Source: Varroa destructor (lineage: Eukaryota > Arthropoda > Arachnida > Mesostigmata > Varroidae). Taken from it: a stretch of 64,000 nucleotides of DNA. Shown here piece by piece: positions 25,761 through 40,700 of the stretch. Positions within the stretch are counted from its first letter, which is position 1; each line of letters opens with the position of its first letter. The stretch spans positions 54,202,338 to 54,266,337 of the forward strand of contig NW_019211455.1 in NCBI RefSeq assembly GCF_002443255.2, written 5' to 3'. A program made the translations under genes and the position numbers. Under the pieces are notes generated by a model, which was not told where the DNA came from, made no database searches, and saw only the letters and a list, made by a program, of their open reading frames with translations.

Positions 25761-28700
25761 GTGAGTAGCCGGACAAGGCGCCATCATTTCGACGAGCATC
25801 TCTGCATTTGGTTGGACAACGACGGTGGCGGCATCAACCAGCATCCATTCCTGAGAACAGAGTGTCATTTACCGCTTTCCGTTCATGCCCTCTGACTTGC
25901 ATGCAGTACCTGCGTTTACTGTAAGGCTGCACGGCGTCGCAACAGTAACAGCATCGGTAGCAGCTACTGGCATTAGACACAGCCCCCCGATCAGAGTAGA
26001 AAACAGATCAGAAGCAGGTAGCTACAGCAATAGAACTGGTGGCAATCGCCAAAGCGAATGTGAGTTGGCCGAATCGGCTCAGCAAGGAGCGCTGACTGTC
26101 GGCCTGTTTCAGTGCTCCAGCCGTCTGCTGCTATTACTACGACAAATACTCCCACTATTCTAATTAGCATTGCTGATCGTCGCGCTCCCGTGCTGTGACG
26201 CACTGCTGCGGCAGTTGCTGCCGTCGTAAGTGACCGCTGTCGGAACTGAGTGGTGCCGTTGCCGTGAGCTCTGAGCGCCATTTAGATTGCATAGCCCCAG
26301 TGTCTGGGTTTAACGTATGGTAGCGCCTAATCCGAGTAACCTGTAGTGATGCGATAACAACTCGTTTAGTGAGCGAGTGTTCTCCGTATCTCTGCTAATG
26401 ATCAGCGGTGGCCCCAGACTTGCCACCGTCACTGCGCTGTTGTGCAAGTTGTTATTCGCTAATTGTTGTGGATGCAAGCGTTGAGGTACGAAGCAGAGTA
26501 CGACTCTCATCCCACACCATATCACCAACGGCACAGACATCGTTTGGCGGGTTCAGGCATCGTCAGCTGCTACAACTCCTGTCTCGTTCCTGTTGCCAGT
26601 GTGGCGGTAGCTTCCGCACCCCACTCCCCCCCCCCGCACGGCAAACGTCCACAGCATAGCGAAGACACAAGACTGCAGCGAATTCGAAATGTCTCTATGC
26701 ATCCAGCCAGCGGCTACGGGCTGAGACCGACTGAGAGATGAAAACGCCGAGACAGAGTAATCTGTCACTGCGTGAGAACTACAGAGATCGAGAAAGAGAG
26801 AAGGCTTCAAGCCCTAAATGACTACAGGGGTGTCTCACTTTAGAACTTACTGACAAGGAAGTTAAACAACTTAAGCAACTGACTTAACAGCACAGGAATA
26901 ACAAATAACTGATCCGATACGGACGGTGTGTGGTTAACTATTTTAGGGTTGGGTGGTAAAGTAATAGTGAAAAAGGGATGAGGTAAAGGGCAGAAGTGCA
27001 GGGGTTAAGTGGCTATCGTGGTGAAGTGATTCATCGAAGTTTAACGTGAGATATTGGGTGTTGGTTCGACAGCTCTCTTGCAGTTGTGGTGACAGTTTAC
27101 AGCTGAAAAGCTTGCGTTGTTAGGTGAAGAAGAAGTTGCTTAAGTTCCGCGTTTTGTCTGCTGGTACTAACGAATGGTTGATTTCCTACGGATGTCGCCA
27201 TTGGTTGGTGTGTTCATATTCGGGCGCAGCTTTGTTACTGTTCCAATCTCCATCTCCCGTTTCGTGACTGAAGGGATGTGAGATGACGATTACTCATCAA
27301 GCTCAATGAATAAAGTGGTAGCGCCGAAATCGGATGAATATCGTTTCGACCGCCCTAGGACGTTGCCAGCAGCGGAGCAACTATTTGTCGCATCTCGTGG
27401 GTTAACACGTCTCGTCGCGCTGGTCTCGCAGTGCTATACAGTGAAGAAACGACCTTAAAATTACCTTCGCCATCATGGATCCATCGGTGCAAGGTAGGAA
27501 GGCGAGAAGCGGACAGGGAGCCATCTGAGATGCAGATATATTGATGAAGGACCATAGACAAATATAGTATTCACCGAATATTAGCGACAGTCGCTCAAAT
27601 ACATGTTGACGTTAGATGCATCTATAAAAGACATTCGGAACAGCGAGGCAAACGTCGAACATCATTTATGTCAAGAAAAGATTACTTTACTGCGGATCAT
27701 CCGTGTTTCCAACAACAGTTCGACGGGCAAAAGCTTACAGAGACTCGCTTGAACGTGTGGAATAACCTACTTAAAGTTTTGCTGTAACTTCTTTTAGTAT
27801 AATTATAAGTAGTAAATTTTTTTAGTACTTTTAGTATTTTTAACAATTTAGTATAATTATAGTATATTTAGTGTAATTATAATATAATAGTTACAATGTT
27901 TACATTCAAAATTACCAAGTTTATTAGCGATACACACCAAACACTATCTCATCTTTAAGAAGCAGGTCTCACTATTGCTTTAGATCAGTATTAGATATGA
28001 TGGTCAAAGGCAAGTGTTTAACAAGTTGCTAATCTTTGCAGTATCTAGAGGCACGATCCGACCATTTGATATCAACTTCTTTGTAGCTCCCAGCAAAAGA
28101 CCAATAGCAAAGTGGTCGGCGATAGCATTAGTAGCCGTAATTGTTACATAATAGTGATACGATGTAGAGGCTGTTTTCCTCATGTGTCCATTCAAAAATA
28201 TCGACTTATAGTTCGAGTTACGCCGACTAAGCGGCAAACACATCAATAGGCGAATAGATTAATTGAACAATTGACGGCTTCTACATCATCAACCAATAGG
28301 TTCAATACAGTTTCTCCCTCTACGTCAGTGGCGGCGTCGTCCTCTGATGATGTTGACAGATCGCGATCGTCGCATCAACTGAGAGTCTGTGGCTGACACC
28401 CGGAGGCGGCTGCCTGTTGCTTCGGGGCAGTTGTCGTCGGTGCTGGCTGATGTGTTGCCTCCGCCGCAGGACTGAGACACGGCCTCGTTGGCGGTGGCTC
28501 CACCTATCGCTTACCTTTCAACAAGCTTCGCGAGCGTTCATAAAATGAAAGACCACCATCATCTAGGCTAGCTATCAGATCGGCCCAACATTTTGCTTAG
28601 GCACAAAGGGACACACAGGTGGTTGCATTCGAGCTACAACAGAACACTGACTTTTACTACGTATTTGGCATTGGGCCTGGAGGAACACCACAGAGACAGG

Positions 28701-31700
28701 ACCACATAGGTGTATTAACTTACGTGGAACTCAGATGGATAATACCTATCGTCGGCGGGAACTAGCTCTACTTCGTGATTAGTTCGCTTGATGTTCGCTA
28801 TAATATAGTTAAATACAACAGGTAGTGCAAAAATTCAGCGCAATTAGTGGAAAAAATGGATGCCAACGACCAATCGTTACAATGGCTTCAGCTGCTCACG
28901 GGTTTAGCTCTCTGAGAAAGTAACGAACCATAGCGTAATCTCCGGAGAGGCAGCACCTGTTGCTCAAGGCACTTTGAATCCTGTTCTGGTTGAAGATAAC
29001 AACAGAGTAGTTAAACGATAGAGGTAGATGCATGAAACAACGTTTACTTTGTGTTCACAATAATAATAATAATACGCCTGTTTATGTACAGTCGTTGAAA
29101 GAAATTTCAACAGTCAAATAGAAGCCGGTTGCTAATGAAAGGCCTAGGTATTGGGGTGTTTGCCCTCTACGTGACGTATTTTCTATCGGGTGTTGTTATA
29201 TCGCAGTTCATGTCGCTTCTAAAATATGATCAATTCAATTTCTATAGTATGGACACTGAGTAATATGTGTCAATTTTGACCTTACGTCATAAGCACTGAT
29301 CCCTAGTTTGATCATCACAGTCTTCATGTGAAACTCTAGTCTTCACCGAGCTATGCGAAGCTAATGCACTCAGTTACAAAAGTCGACAGCAGTAATCTGC
29401 ATACTAACATTTATAAATGCCACGTAGTTTTCTAGTTAGCAACAAAGATGATTCGAAGGTTAATATAATGATGCTATCTGATGTTATCAGATGGCATTGT
29501 TATTGATAAATCTAATAGAGCTAACAACAGGACGCTCCCATCGATCCAGCTACGCTGTTGAGCTTAACGCAAACGAAGACTGACTAGGGGCATATGTTCT
29601 AGATTGGCTTTTGTCGCCATGCTTTTAAAAAGCAAAGCGTACGAGTCGAACCTGATTGACGTTGTATGCATAGGAAAAAGATAAACGATTTCTTCTATTT
29701 TTGCCATTATCATTATTACGGTACCAACTTCCAGCTTCGAGCGGGCTATGCCTATTTGATCCGAGCTACAGTTTGGTATGGGGGGTGACGAGCATGTCAA
29801 TTCCACTTTCTCACCGACCTGAACACATATTTATACCAAACTGATTTTTATTATTATTCCTTAGAGTTACAATCCAATATGGCCAATTGCTTCGTTCAAA
29901 GCGTACATATCCAAAAATAGATACATAAGAGCTATTTTCGTTTGGCGATAACCAATGTGCCTTCCGACCAATTATTGTATGCGTTCATCAATTACTTACA
30001 GTCTAAGAATATGTTTATAGGAACCCGTTCAGTTTGAATTAGAATAGTTAGAAGTTTTTCTAATTTTTTAAGTAAAATAAGAGATCATTTTCGGCCACAA
30101 TTTGCTATTCTGACCGCTTCCGTCAGATGGCACACTGGGTGCAGCTAGTTGATCGTAGTGTAATCGTGAAAATATACTTTGCTCTCAGGTTTGTCCTATT
30201 CTTCTTGCACCTTTCTCTTATACTTCTGGCCGTTTACTCATTCGTATGAAGCGTTTCCATTAGATTGTTTCTATTTATAACTCAAACTCCGGTAGAAGTT
30301 GCTCTTGTTTTAAAAAAAATTGTTTTTTTTTTTAATGTTGTGAAGAAATATCCGCTGTAGAAACAGCACAGTAGGCCATATTATATTCAGATTAACGGAG
30401 TCGTAACACCCTAACAAAGTGAACAGGCTTTTTATAGACTGGTCACAGAGATGACTGTTTTTTTGCCGGTTTTTCCAGATCATAAAATTTCAAAACAGCG
30501 AATTTTGCTTTCTCTCAACGATCTAAGCTACAATTGTCACGTGCCAAATAAGCTTTATAATCATTGATTATCAGTTATCACGTTTAAATAATACCCACAG
30601 CCATATCATTACCATAGCAATGATCTAACTTGCTATAACATATCTATGTGATAATATCTATTATCTTGATGCGAATATCATAATACTCGTGTCATCCGTG
30701 CAGATCAGCTGTTGAAGATCATTATGCTTAGATGTGACCACTCTTCGCCCTTGCTCATTAATTAAGTTATCGATATTACGCGCAGTGCTTGTTGATGTCC
30801 GATAACGTGTGCGGCTTTTTTATCAGCAGAGCGGGCCAAGTCATCACCTGCGACCATGTTTGACCTCCTTCCCTTAGAAGGGGGAGTATCCGTTCGCCAA
30901 ATGGCCAAAGTCATGTGTGCCTGTCAGAACTGTTCAGCCAAGAACCAACATCGATTGATCAGAGAGCTAGAGGATCAGCATACTTCCATCAGATTCTGCT
31001 GTTTGCAGTGGAAAAAATAGGTTGAACATTGAGGAAAGACGTTAGCTAATTAGAAGTATTCTTATTTGCTTGAAGAAGGGCAGCGTGTGGAATAGAAAGA
31101 TATTGTGTCATATGTAATAGTTACTACATCGTCGTATTACAACAAAATGCGGTAACAGCTTAGTTACAAGACAGTATGTAGGGTCACTTGGTTCGAGCCC
31201 GACAATTGGGATGTTTTTTTCGTATAAAGATAGAGTTTTTCGGGTACACAGCATGTATCATTAAAGCAAGCCTATAAGATCTGCATTGCCAATACAGAAG
31301 ATAAAATTTGCCCCCCCCCCCGTTAATCTCGTATCTGTAAAGGTAAGCCTTCAGAGCTGTGGCCACAAAAAAGATTACTGCGAACTTTGATTTTTTAAGC
31401 AGTTAATATAATTCCTTCGTTAAGGTCCTTCTGTGCTAGGGAACGCTTCTATTTCACTCATACGTGACACTCAATGCTGGTGCTTGTTTGAAATCTTTTG
31501 ACGTAACTTTCTATTGTCACAATACAAGCATGCTGGGTAATCATTATAGTTCCGTGCCTGTGTAAGAAGTTTGAAGGGCTATACTGTATAAATACGATAT
31601 TACTAATAGTGCATTTTATTTTATTTGAAAAACCACTCCGTGCTTTGTAGAATGAGTCAAACAATTTATAGTTTGTTGCTTTTTGTGATTTCTGTGTCCC

Positions 31701-34700
31701 ACGTTCTGCTGATGCTTGTCAATCATCCGAAGTTATTCTGTTCCATGAGTGTATTTGGGTCAATCCGAACCTGGGCCCCTTGCGTTAAGTAAGTTTAAAT
31801 ACCTCGAAACTCAAAGTTCGGTAGATCAGTTTAAAGCAGTTAGCTAAATAATCGTTGTGTTGCTAAGATACTATTTGCCGAGATATATTTCTGTTAAACT
31901 ACTTTCGTGTTATCAGGCTAGATAATTTTATTAATTTTCTATGCAGAACCAATAGTAAGTAGCTTCCTATAGGTTTCTTAGATTGGCATGCGTGTGGTAA
32001 TAATGTCTTCCGTACTAGATAATACGATGACAAGCCAATCAGTGGTAATAAGCACCACGGGCACGCTGCGATATAAAATCTATAAATGAGGACTGTAGTT
32101 TAAGAAACAACACAGTAGATTTTACATTTTGCTAGTCATACATCGTTTGTACTTTGCCGATGTTTGTTAGTAATTTATTCCTACTTAGACGATTGGGTGC
32201 TCACTCTATGCTACGTATCATACAATGTTGTTAAAAAAAACAGGACAATTTCGATTAGGAATTTGTACTATTTGTACGTAAATTAGATATTCACAAACTA
32301 TCCGTTCGACGAAGAGACAGCCTTAGAATAAAAACGAGCTAGAATTTGCGGCACGAAATTCTAAAAATCGAAAGTAATTAGTAGATAAAAATGAGACCAT
32401 GAATTCGGCTGCAAAACCACACATGGATTCAGGGAAAAAGTACCCACTGAAATCTAATAGACTGATCGATCTGCAGTAAATTAGCCCCTGCGTCTATTAT
32501 GTCCGTTACAGATGAACGCGAGGACGTCCAAAAGAAGGCGTTCGCTAAATGGATAAATCAGCGTTTGGTACAAGGAGGCTATGAACCGCTCAAAGATCTC
32601 TTCCTCGTAAGTTTAACCTTTTGATTTTATGATATCTATTCTGGATAGTGAGGAAATCATCTACAAAAAACCATCACGATGAAGCTAACGCCACATATAG
32701 GCTGTAAAAAAGATATGAGTTGGTTGCTTATAGCTAAATGATTAATCTAAATGAAAAAGCTTCTATTAAACTATTCGTCCTCGTTTAAATTTAATAAATT
32801 AAATATAGAATCTATCTTCCCACATTATCACTTAATAGGTGTCTACGCTTGAAGTGATAAGATGCTCGATTTAGGTTAAACATATTTCCTTCGATAGAAG
32901 CTAATCGGCCAGTTGACCTGTACAATTTATCTAAGTCATGTTAGAGTCGGGAACGTCTAGAAATGACGACCTTTACCGCCGGTTTGCTGAACGTCAAGGG
33001 CTGCAATTTCTTGCTCGCCTAACATTATCTTATCGGTATATTAGTCCGTACTGAGGTCGAATAGAATTCGATTTTTATATCTGTGCATAATTTAACCTTT
33101 CCCCGATTTCGAACATAATGTCTACCAATTGGCTCTAGCATCTATTTAACATTTGAAAGCTTAAGAAAAATGTACGTATTTTAAAAACACGTAGATACAT
33201 TTTTCATACATTTTGACGGGTGATACCTTTGAGATATATCTAAACATGTATTTAGTTTAAGAACTTTAGCTCATCGTTAGGTGTGCTAAATATTATATCT
33301 CGAAACCGTGAACAGTGGACAAATTAAGTGTCTTTTTAAACGATTTGTATTAGTAGAACTATACTATATATAATAGAACTAGATGGCTGTAGACAACGGT
33401 ACTGGGTATTTGTGTGTATTGATAAAACGAGGCTCATTGTTGTACAAAAGATTGGTCGAAGTTTAAATAATATTTCCATTGTTTAGTACAAAAACCAGCC
33501 GTCAACGCACAAAACTATTATGGGTTGCGGGCAATTAATATAAATGGATTTTCAGAGACACCTACATGTACTACGAATGGAGCAATTTAGTCCAGCTTTG
33601 TTGTACACTAAACAGATGCTTTCCTAGAAAATATCCAAACATTTGAAGTAAACGGATAAAGTAAAAAATAGTAAGTTCGTTGTACCCATTGGTAACGTGA
33701 AATATCGAATGTATGTTCAAACGAAAGTTGTAATAATGGCAGTATCTCTATTTTGTGAGACAACGACGCTCGTTTTTCGTTCGGTGGCACGTTTCATTTT
33801 TCAATCACAGTGTCATACGAAAGGTTGTCATGTTTCGTGTTTTCATCAAGAATCCTAGTGACTACTTCAGTGCTACTCTTTCGGCTGAGCAACGAGATCG
33901 ACGTTGATCTCATACCTTATACGCAGTTATTCAGGCCGTCCTTTATTGTTTGAATTTTCTTTCCGGTAAGGTAACCTGTTTATGTAACACATCATCAAAG
34001 AGGTTGTCTAATGTAGGTATGATTCTTCAGGTGTTATAATCATAGATTGCCTACGTACGGGGCACGTTAACACGACACTTCGCTAACTCTGCTCATCGTC
34101 TTACGGCTCCTTTTATTATATTTTTATAGGATCTACGAGATGGCACTCGGCTTCTCCAGCTTCTCGAAGCGTTGTGCGGTCGCCCATTTCCTAGGGAGAA
34201 AGGTCGTCTCCGGGTGCACCACATGAACAATGTCTCGCGCGCCTTGCAGGTGTGCACATTATTTCTTAACTATCATTCAACCATTGATCCCTTCATTCTT
34301 ATAGGCTATATGACTAATACAGTGTAAGAAACTACAGTAGGGATAGGTAGATAATAGTAGGTACTATTGAGAGACATGTGCAAATAGGTTACTGTTTCGC
34401 AAAAGCAGTAAATAATGCCTGTTACTTGGCTCGGAAGACGTTACCTTCTAGAATAATATTTCACCGTAAACCAAGTCATGTCTTGTTATCTCTATATAAA
34501 TCTAAATCGTTTCATTCGACATGAATTTCTATGTCATAGGTAAGCCATACGTTTTCCAATGTGTCAGGGGCTTGCAACATCTTCATAGTCTGCTCTTTTT
34601 TTTTTCTAGGTGTTGGATTCACAAAATGTGAAACTGGTAAACATCTCTACCAATGACATCGTTGACGGAAATTCCAAACTTACGTTAGGTCTTATTTGGA

Positions 34701-37700
34701 GCATCATTTTGCACTGGCAAGCGCAGGATGTCCTTCGAGCTAACAAGGTACGCGTGAAGACAAAGCTCGTCGAAAGATTTATGACCCATCGCATGTGGAA
34801 AAGTGCTTAAAATTATATGTTTTTTTTTTTTATCTAACATCATCTACTAATTATTTTCATTATGTGCCATTGCATTAGCCAAGCTACGTACGTCGTAAGC
34901 CTTGTGTAGGTTGAGGCGTCCATACTTTTTCTGACACACAACCCGTGATATATCATTCAAGATAGGTACATTTCACTTACCGAGTGCGTAAGCTCAATTT
35001 AAAAATTTACGCAAAATATACCTTCACACGCAATGAACAAGTTTTTCCAAAGGGTAAATCAGATGAAAATACATATTCAATGCCAATATGTATAAACAAC
35101 TAGATCTATGGCTGAGTAATATGCTACAAAAAGTATTTGTTCTAACTAGTAGTCTTTGTAAGAGGCAGTTTCTCGTACCTGTGCTGATCTAGTAGTAATT
35201 TCCATAAAATGCGTAAGGTAAAAGGCCGTCGGTCAAGTAGGTGTATTAGTGTTTGCAAATCTATAGATATTAAATACGTACAAAATGACAAGTATGTGCT
35301 ATCTGTTTAAACTGTTGTGATCTTTTTTGTTTATATCGAACTTCACAGTTGACGGGTCTGCACACTTCGTTAGAACGTACGCTACTCGCGTGGTGTCAGG
35401 AGATATGCGCGAATTACGCAAATTATGTAACCGTGACGAACTTCACGACGAGTTGGCAAGATGGCTGGGCTTTCAACGCACTGCTGCATTACCATTCGCC
35501 AGATATGTTTAATTTTGAGAACCTGTTCTGTCTCAAAGGAGAGGAAAAACTCGAGCATGCTTTTGAGGTAGGCGATGCTCCTTATTTCAACCTAGTTATA
35601 TTCTTTAAATTTGGCTAAAATTTATAGGTGCTCACTCCTTGTGTAACAAATGGTGTACGGTAGTGAAGTATATACATATTAGTAGTAGGGTTTCGACGTC
35701 GTGTTGATGATAAGCCGCAGTCTATGAGCATGGTTTACAATTTTTCAGATTACTGCTTCAAACGTATGCAAATCGACTGCTTGAGACTCTGTTACATGTT
35801 ATTCCCTATCTAGCTAATAACAAGTACCTTGCAATACACATATCGGTCCAGGTGGCCCATACATCTTTTGGCATCGATAAGCTTCTTGACCCCGAGGATA
35901 TGGCGATTCCGGACCGGAAGTCCGTTATGATGTATGTGATGTGTCTGTACCAGAGACTACATCATTTGGCGCCCGCAGGGGTAAGTTTTGCATGTTTTTT
36001 TTAACCTCTAAAAATCGACTATTCCGAATCAGCTATGAAGAACTAGATCGACGGGTCTGGTATTTAATTCGTAAAACCATTCGGTAAACAAATGGTTAAA
36101 CTAGACTATGCATAAATGGCTGTGGCATAAAAACAACGACCGAATTTCACAAATTGTACACTCTTAATTAATGGGCGGAGATATAGTGAGGTTCAGTTAT
36201 TATGATGCGTATTTTAAACAATCATGGAAATGAAATTCCTCGATAGAGGGCGCAATTCATAATAAAAAAGCCTCTATTAGTATTATTCACTCTACAGATA
36301 AGCGATACATAGTACGACGAATGTTGATGACAATGACGATCTGGTACATCTGCGTTTGTGTGATTGAGCTGTAGGAGAAAATTTCGTAGCTACGTGAAGT
36401 TGACCCAATTTCAAAAAGCAAATTTGACAAAAGTAAAATACCCACTGTATTCCTTTCCCGTTGACCCTCGTCAATAAAGTTCGTCGGTCACTATAACGTT
36501 CCGAAAGTAATATTTTGGAGCCAACACCATTTTCCTTACCAGCCATTCTCTAGTGATTTAGAATACCTATCCGTTATTTTAGCCATGAACATTGAAGAAA
36601 GACGTCACAACGTCCAGGATCAAACGTGGTAACACAAAAAAGGTTTAAGGTTAATGCTGTATTTCGTTAGCTCAAAAAATCGACGTTATTATAAGGCGCC
36701 GTTTGTCCACTTATCAGTAGACAGTATACCCGACATAAATCGTTCCTGTCCAGAGCTTAGAACTCAGCGAAAATGGCATTTACATTTTATTTGTTAATAA
36801 ACACATAACCTTTTTTTTTAGTTATAGATTTTTTAATCTTACTGGGCAAAGATATATATTCGATAGATAGTTTTTTAAACGACGAAGTGAAATAATTGGT
36901 TGCCTTGCGTTTATAAATATTAAAAGTGTATAAAATAAAAAGCATATAAAAATATTAAAAAAAGATATTAAATAACAATAAAAAAACTGTTAGAATTTAT
37001 AAATGTGGAACGAATTCTGTTTGATGAGCGTATACAGAGGCAGGGCTTGTGCCTTAATTTAATGTTTGTTCCACAGTGTGATATTTGTCCATAATTGTGA
37101 CATTCGTCATCAGTAACACAATGACGCCTTTTCGCTTCTAAGCCTTGCTGCTGAGCCATCTTTACTTTTACACTAGCTTGTCGGTCGCGATCCACCTCGA
37201 CCAGCGATAACTGCCAGTTTAAGCGCTAGAACCGAGCTCATAGGAGCCTCCTTAGACGCGTTTCTACTAGACGCTTTGGACCAACCCAGTTTACCAATAA
37301 TACCTTAGCTCAACTCCCTTAGACAGCATACGTTTTCCTGTTCAATCGAGAAGCGCTATCCCTGCCCCGCTACCAATGCCAGCGGCACCAAATAGCGCGC
37401 TAGCAACAAATTTCCGACTTACAAACTGATGTTATGTCGCCGGCGTACGGAAGCTTGTGGTTGCCCCTATATCATAGTGGGCAGTTGACGTTCAATGCAC
37501 GCTCGCTGAGTTGGCAATGAGTTCGACGAATGTTTACTTGAGCATAACAGCTAATATGCCTTCTTTGTCTACTACACGGCTGTATTTCGAAATTACTCTG
37601 TGGACTACGGAGTAATCCATTTGAATAATAGCTTGTTTATACGGGTAGGCAGACGAAGATAGTCAGAGTTTGAAGCTTTTCGTGAATCCTTTATCGTGGC

Positions 37701-40700
37701 GATAAGGGGGACCTATAGGGAAAGCGAAATCAGACTCAGATAAAACAATTTGCTAGTGGCTAAGTATTACTATTTTTTACCTGCGTGTCTAAGGGCCTAT
37801 TGGTATGTTAAATGTTTCATGCTGGAATGTCTTTACTACGAGCCACAATAGCACTATAACGATGGAGGATTTAACACTTAACGGTTAATGGCCGATTTAC
37901 CGACTGAGCTTTGAGGCGTTTTGCTTCAGCCGGCAACGTAATCGTTCTACCAGGACACGTGCTACACGTTGTTTGCTGTGTAGCAGAAAACCGATTCATT
38001 ACGCGATTTGGCGGAACTGATGGCTCGCGCTGCGTCCATTAGCGTGTGGCCCTCTCGATATGACGCTTCGTGACGGTTCTGGACGTCTTGTAGCTGGCAC
38101 GCTTGCAGCTACACAAGAACGCAGCGGAAAGAAGAACAGTTTATCGTCCTGTTGACCGTGCTACCATAATACATAGATGTTTAGACAAACATAAAGAAAA
38201 ACAATGTCTACTGGGGTGGAGAACCTTGTCTGCTTGGGCTAATGCCACTAATAAATGGTCTCGGATTTTTTGACGAAAACATACACCGGCTGCATTTATT
38301 GTGTCTCTCTGTAGCAAAGATCTGCAGGGACAACAAGACATGACATGTTATGATGCTTTAGAGTGTGTGAATTAGACGGCCATTACATAGCAAAGGAGCG
38401 ACTGTGCGAGGGGATAAAGGAATAATCACTGGAAGAAGAGGAGGAGGTTTGCGCCACGTCGAACGCGCGAGCGAACAAATATGCATAAGGAAAAAAAAGG
38501 CCTGTGACACTTTTGGTACGCAGTGTGAACAATCGGCTTTAAGGCAGACTTAGCGCGCAAGCAAGACAGGAGTTACAGGAAGCTACACTAAGTGTTGTCA
38601 GTTAATGACGCAAACGGTGAACCAAAGCAAATTCATTAAACTCTCTCTAAGGATAAAATTTGTCCTGTCAACAACCTCCTTTGTAGTAAGTCGTTAAACA
38701 CATAATAAATACTTTGCAGCTGTGTGTTTCTAGACTTCGAATGAAGTTAATTTAGTTTCAAACAATGAATCATAAAGGATAATACATGGATACAAAGTAC
38801 GGCCGATGGCGCACTATTGTACGGAGTCTAGAGGACTTCTTCTCATCACCGTTGGATGACGGTATGCAAGGCTTGTCTTATATAGCTGGCTTAGAAAGTG
38901 CTCTGAAGGCTAACTGAACGGTCGGAAACGCGGATAAAATTAGACGTGCCTAACGTGTTGCGCTGGCGGATAACTAGAATTATTATATCAATGGTGAGTG
39001 TAATAGTATAGCATAAGAGATCGAGAATACGTAGTGAAATTAACCTGTTCTAATTAATACTGAGCCTCGACTCAGCGTACATACAGCGATACTTGCTGGA
39101 AAATAAATAATAAGAATAATAGGTAAATTAGTAAAATAATAGGAAATCAGTAAAAAAAAAAAGGTTGTTCAGTTATACGATGTCATTCCTCGTTAGCTGA
39201 TGGAATACGCAGATACTTCTTTATAAGTTTTAGGGAAATAATCATTGTTTGTCCTTAGTCATAAGCCAAAAAATCATACCTTGCCTATAGAATACCCTTC
39301 AGGTAATTTTATAATAGATGAGACCATCTCCTGCTTCAGGTTATCGGAATTCTACATGATGATTAGCACTGCTACGGGCTGGTTATGGTTTAATGGTGAC
39401 AAAATTGAAAATTGAAATGAAGAAAAAGAAGATGGTGACAAAAGCAATACAATATTCTCACAAGTTAGCTTACGGCATAGTAAGTTGGTCACACTAAGGC
39501 CGTGAACGGCTAAGGTAACACCTTTGGTACATATATTTCGTTGTTTAACGATGGCAACTGTGAACCCAAGAGTGTTTCCCGTTTCAGCATAAGCTTTGGT
39601 TTTTATATGATATCTAGCGCACTCGTTCGTGTATTCACCGGAGTATGACCGGTACGACACCATATATTCAATGGAGTTCCACAATCTATATATATATATA
39701 ATCTATTCAAGCGTTTAGCTTAACTGTTTTTTTCACCCTGGCTTAAAAGCGGTTGTTAATAGGCGTTCGTTGCATTGACAGTTGGCCTTATTTTGGCGCC
39801 CAAAGGAGTCAACTATTTTGATAATTAGCAAAGAGAACACACGAAGCGTGAGTTTTGTCGTGGCAGGTAAACAGGCCATGATACTCACCGGTGCAAGATA
39901 CTAGAAATGTACCTTGACAAAGGATTCTGGAGAATGCACCACGTGCGTCCAGCCAGGAAAACCTTTATGACTGAGACACATTCGAACATTCATGTGCCTA
40001 AGTGTGCCAGGCGTAGGCGGCTTATCGCTTCGATAGCCAAGTCTGCACGTTTTTATTCAAAGCTTTACTGTGGTTCAAACCTGCATCGAGCACAGAATAA
40101 CACGTAAGAGCTTTTGAGAAGAACCTAAAGGATCATAACTTACCAGACAGTTAGTACGTCAGCGGCTCCGGTCCTAGTTAAAAAAACACCACCGTGGAAC
40201 ATGAAGACGGCAGAAAAACAGAGCCTTTACGAGTATGAACCCAGGATCGAGGGAAAAAGACAAAGACAAAGACGATTGCAGCCTCGCTGGTAGAGTGGAA
40301 TGAAATTTTTACAAGTAAATTTGAAACAGAAGTTTTGCAGCGATGGCTGCCTGAAGGTAACTTACGCGTAAAAAAGTTCGCATAGCTTCGAGAAATGGGA
40401 TTGGCCAGTTCGTGGAAGGTTATCTGCGCCATGACAAATGGCTGACAGTTGGAACCAATGATAGCTGCTAACCCGGACCTAAAAGAAGAGTGATACGACT
40501 AAGAAAAATAAGACTTTCGTAGGATAAAACTAATACAGGGTATTTGTACATAGATAATGCTGATTTATGGTTGGGTTCACAGGAGATGCGAAGGGGCGCT
40601 TTCCGAGTGTGACCCAGGGTACCTTTTGAAGCTGGAAAATCGACAAGTAACTCTGACCAATTAACCCGGCGAGCACCTGCCACTTCCTCCTACCAATTCA

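Larger units (their letters stand above)
25001..26800 (+). promoter_or_regulatory. GC-rich promoter-like region at the 5' end of dystrophin
   Basis: About 1.8 kb with markedly higher G+C and many CpG and CAG/GCT-type triplets compared with the flanks, and long open frames in several registers on both strands, as expected when stop codons become rare. It contains the best candidate dystrophin first coding exon (25,697). TCAGTT at 25,552-25,557 matches the arthropod initiator TCAKT; a downstream-element-like GGACG follows at roughly the right distance but one base off. The start site is therefore only suggested. Confidence 0.45.

Noticed and set aside
25173..26810. Many 60-110 residue open frames on both strands
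   Set aside because: They overlap in all registers in a G+C-rich region where stop codons are rare; they show no motif and low-complexity composition.
38102..38270. Possible exon after an acceptor-like GCTTGCAG in intron 6
   Set aside because: The frame is open for about 50 codons but shows neither hinge-1 nor spectrin features, and no donor precedes its stop.
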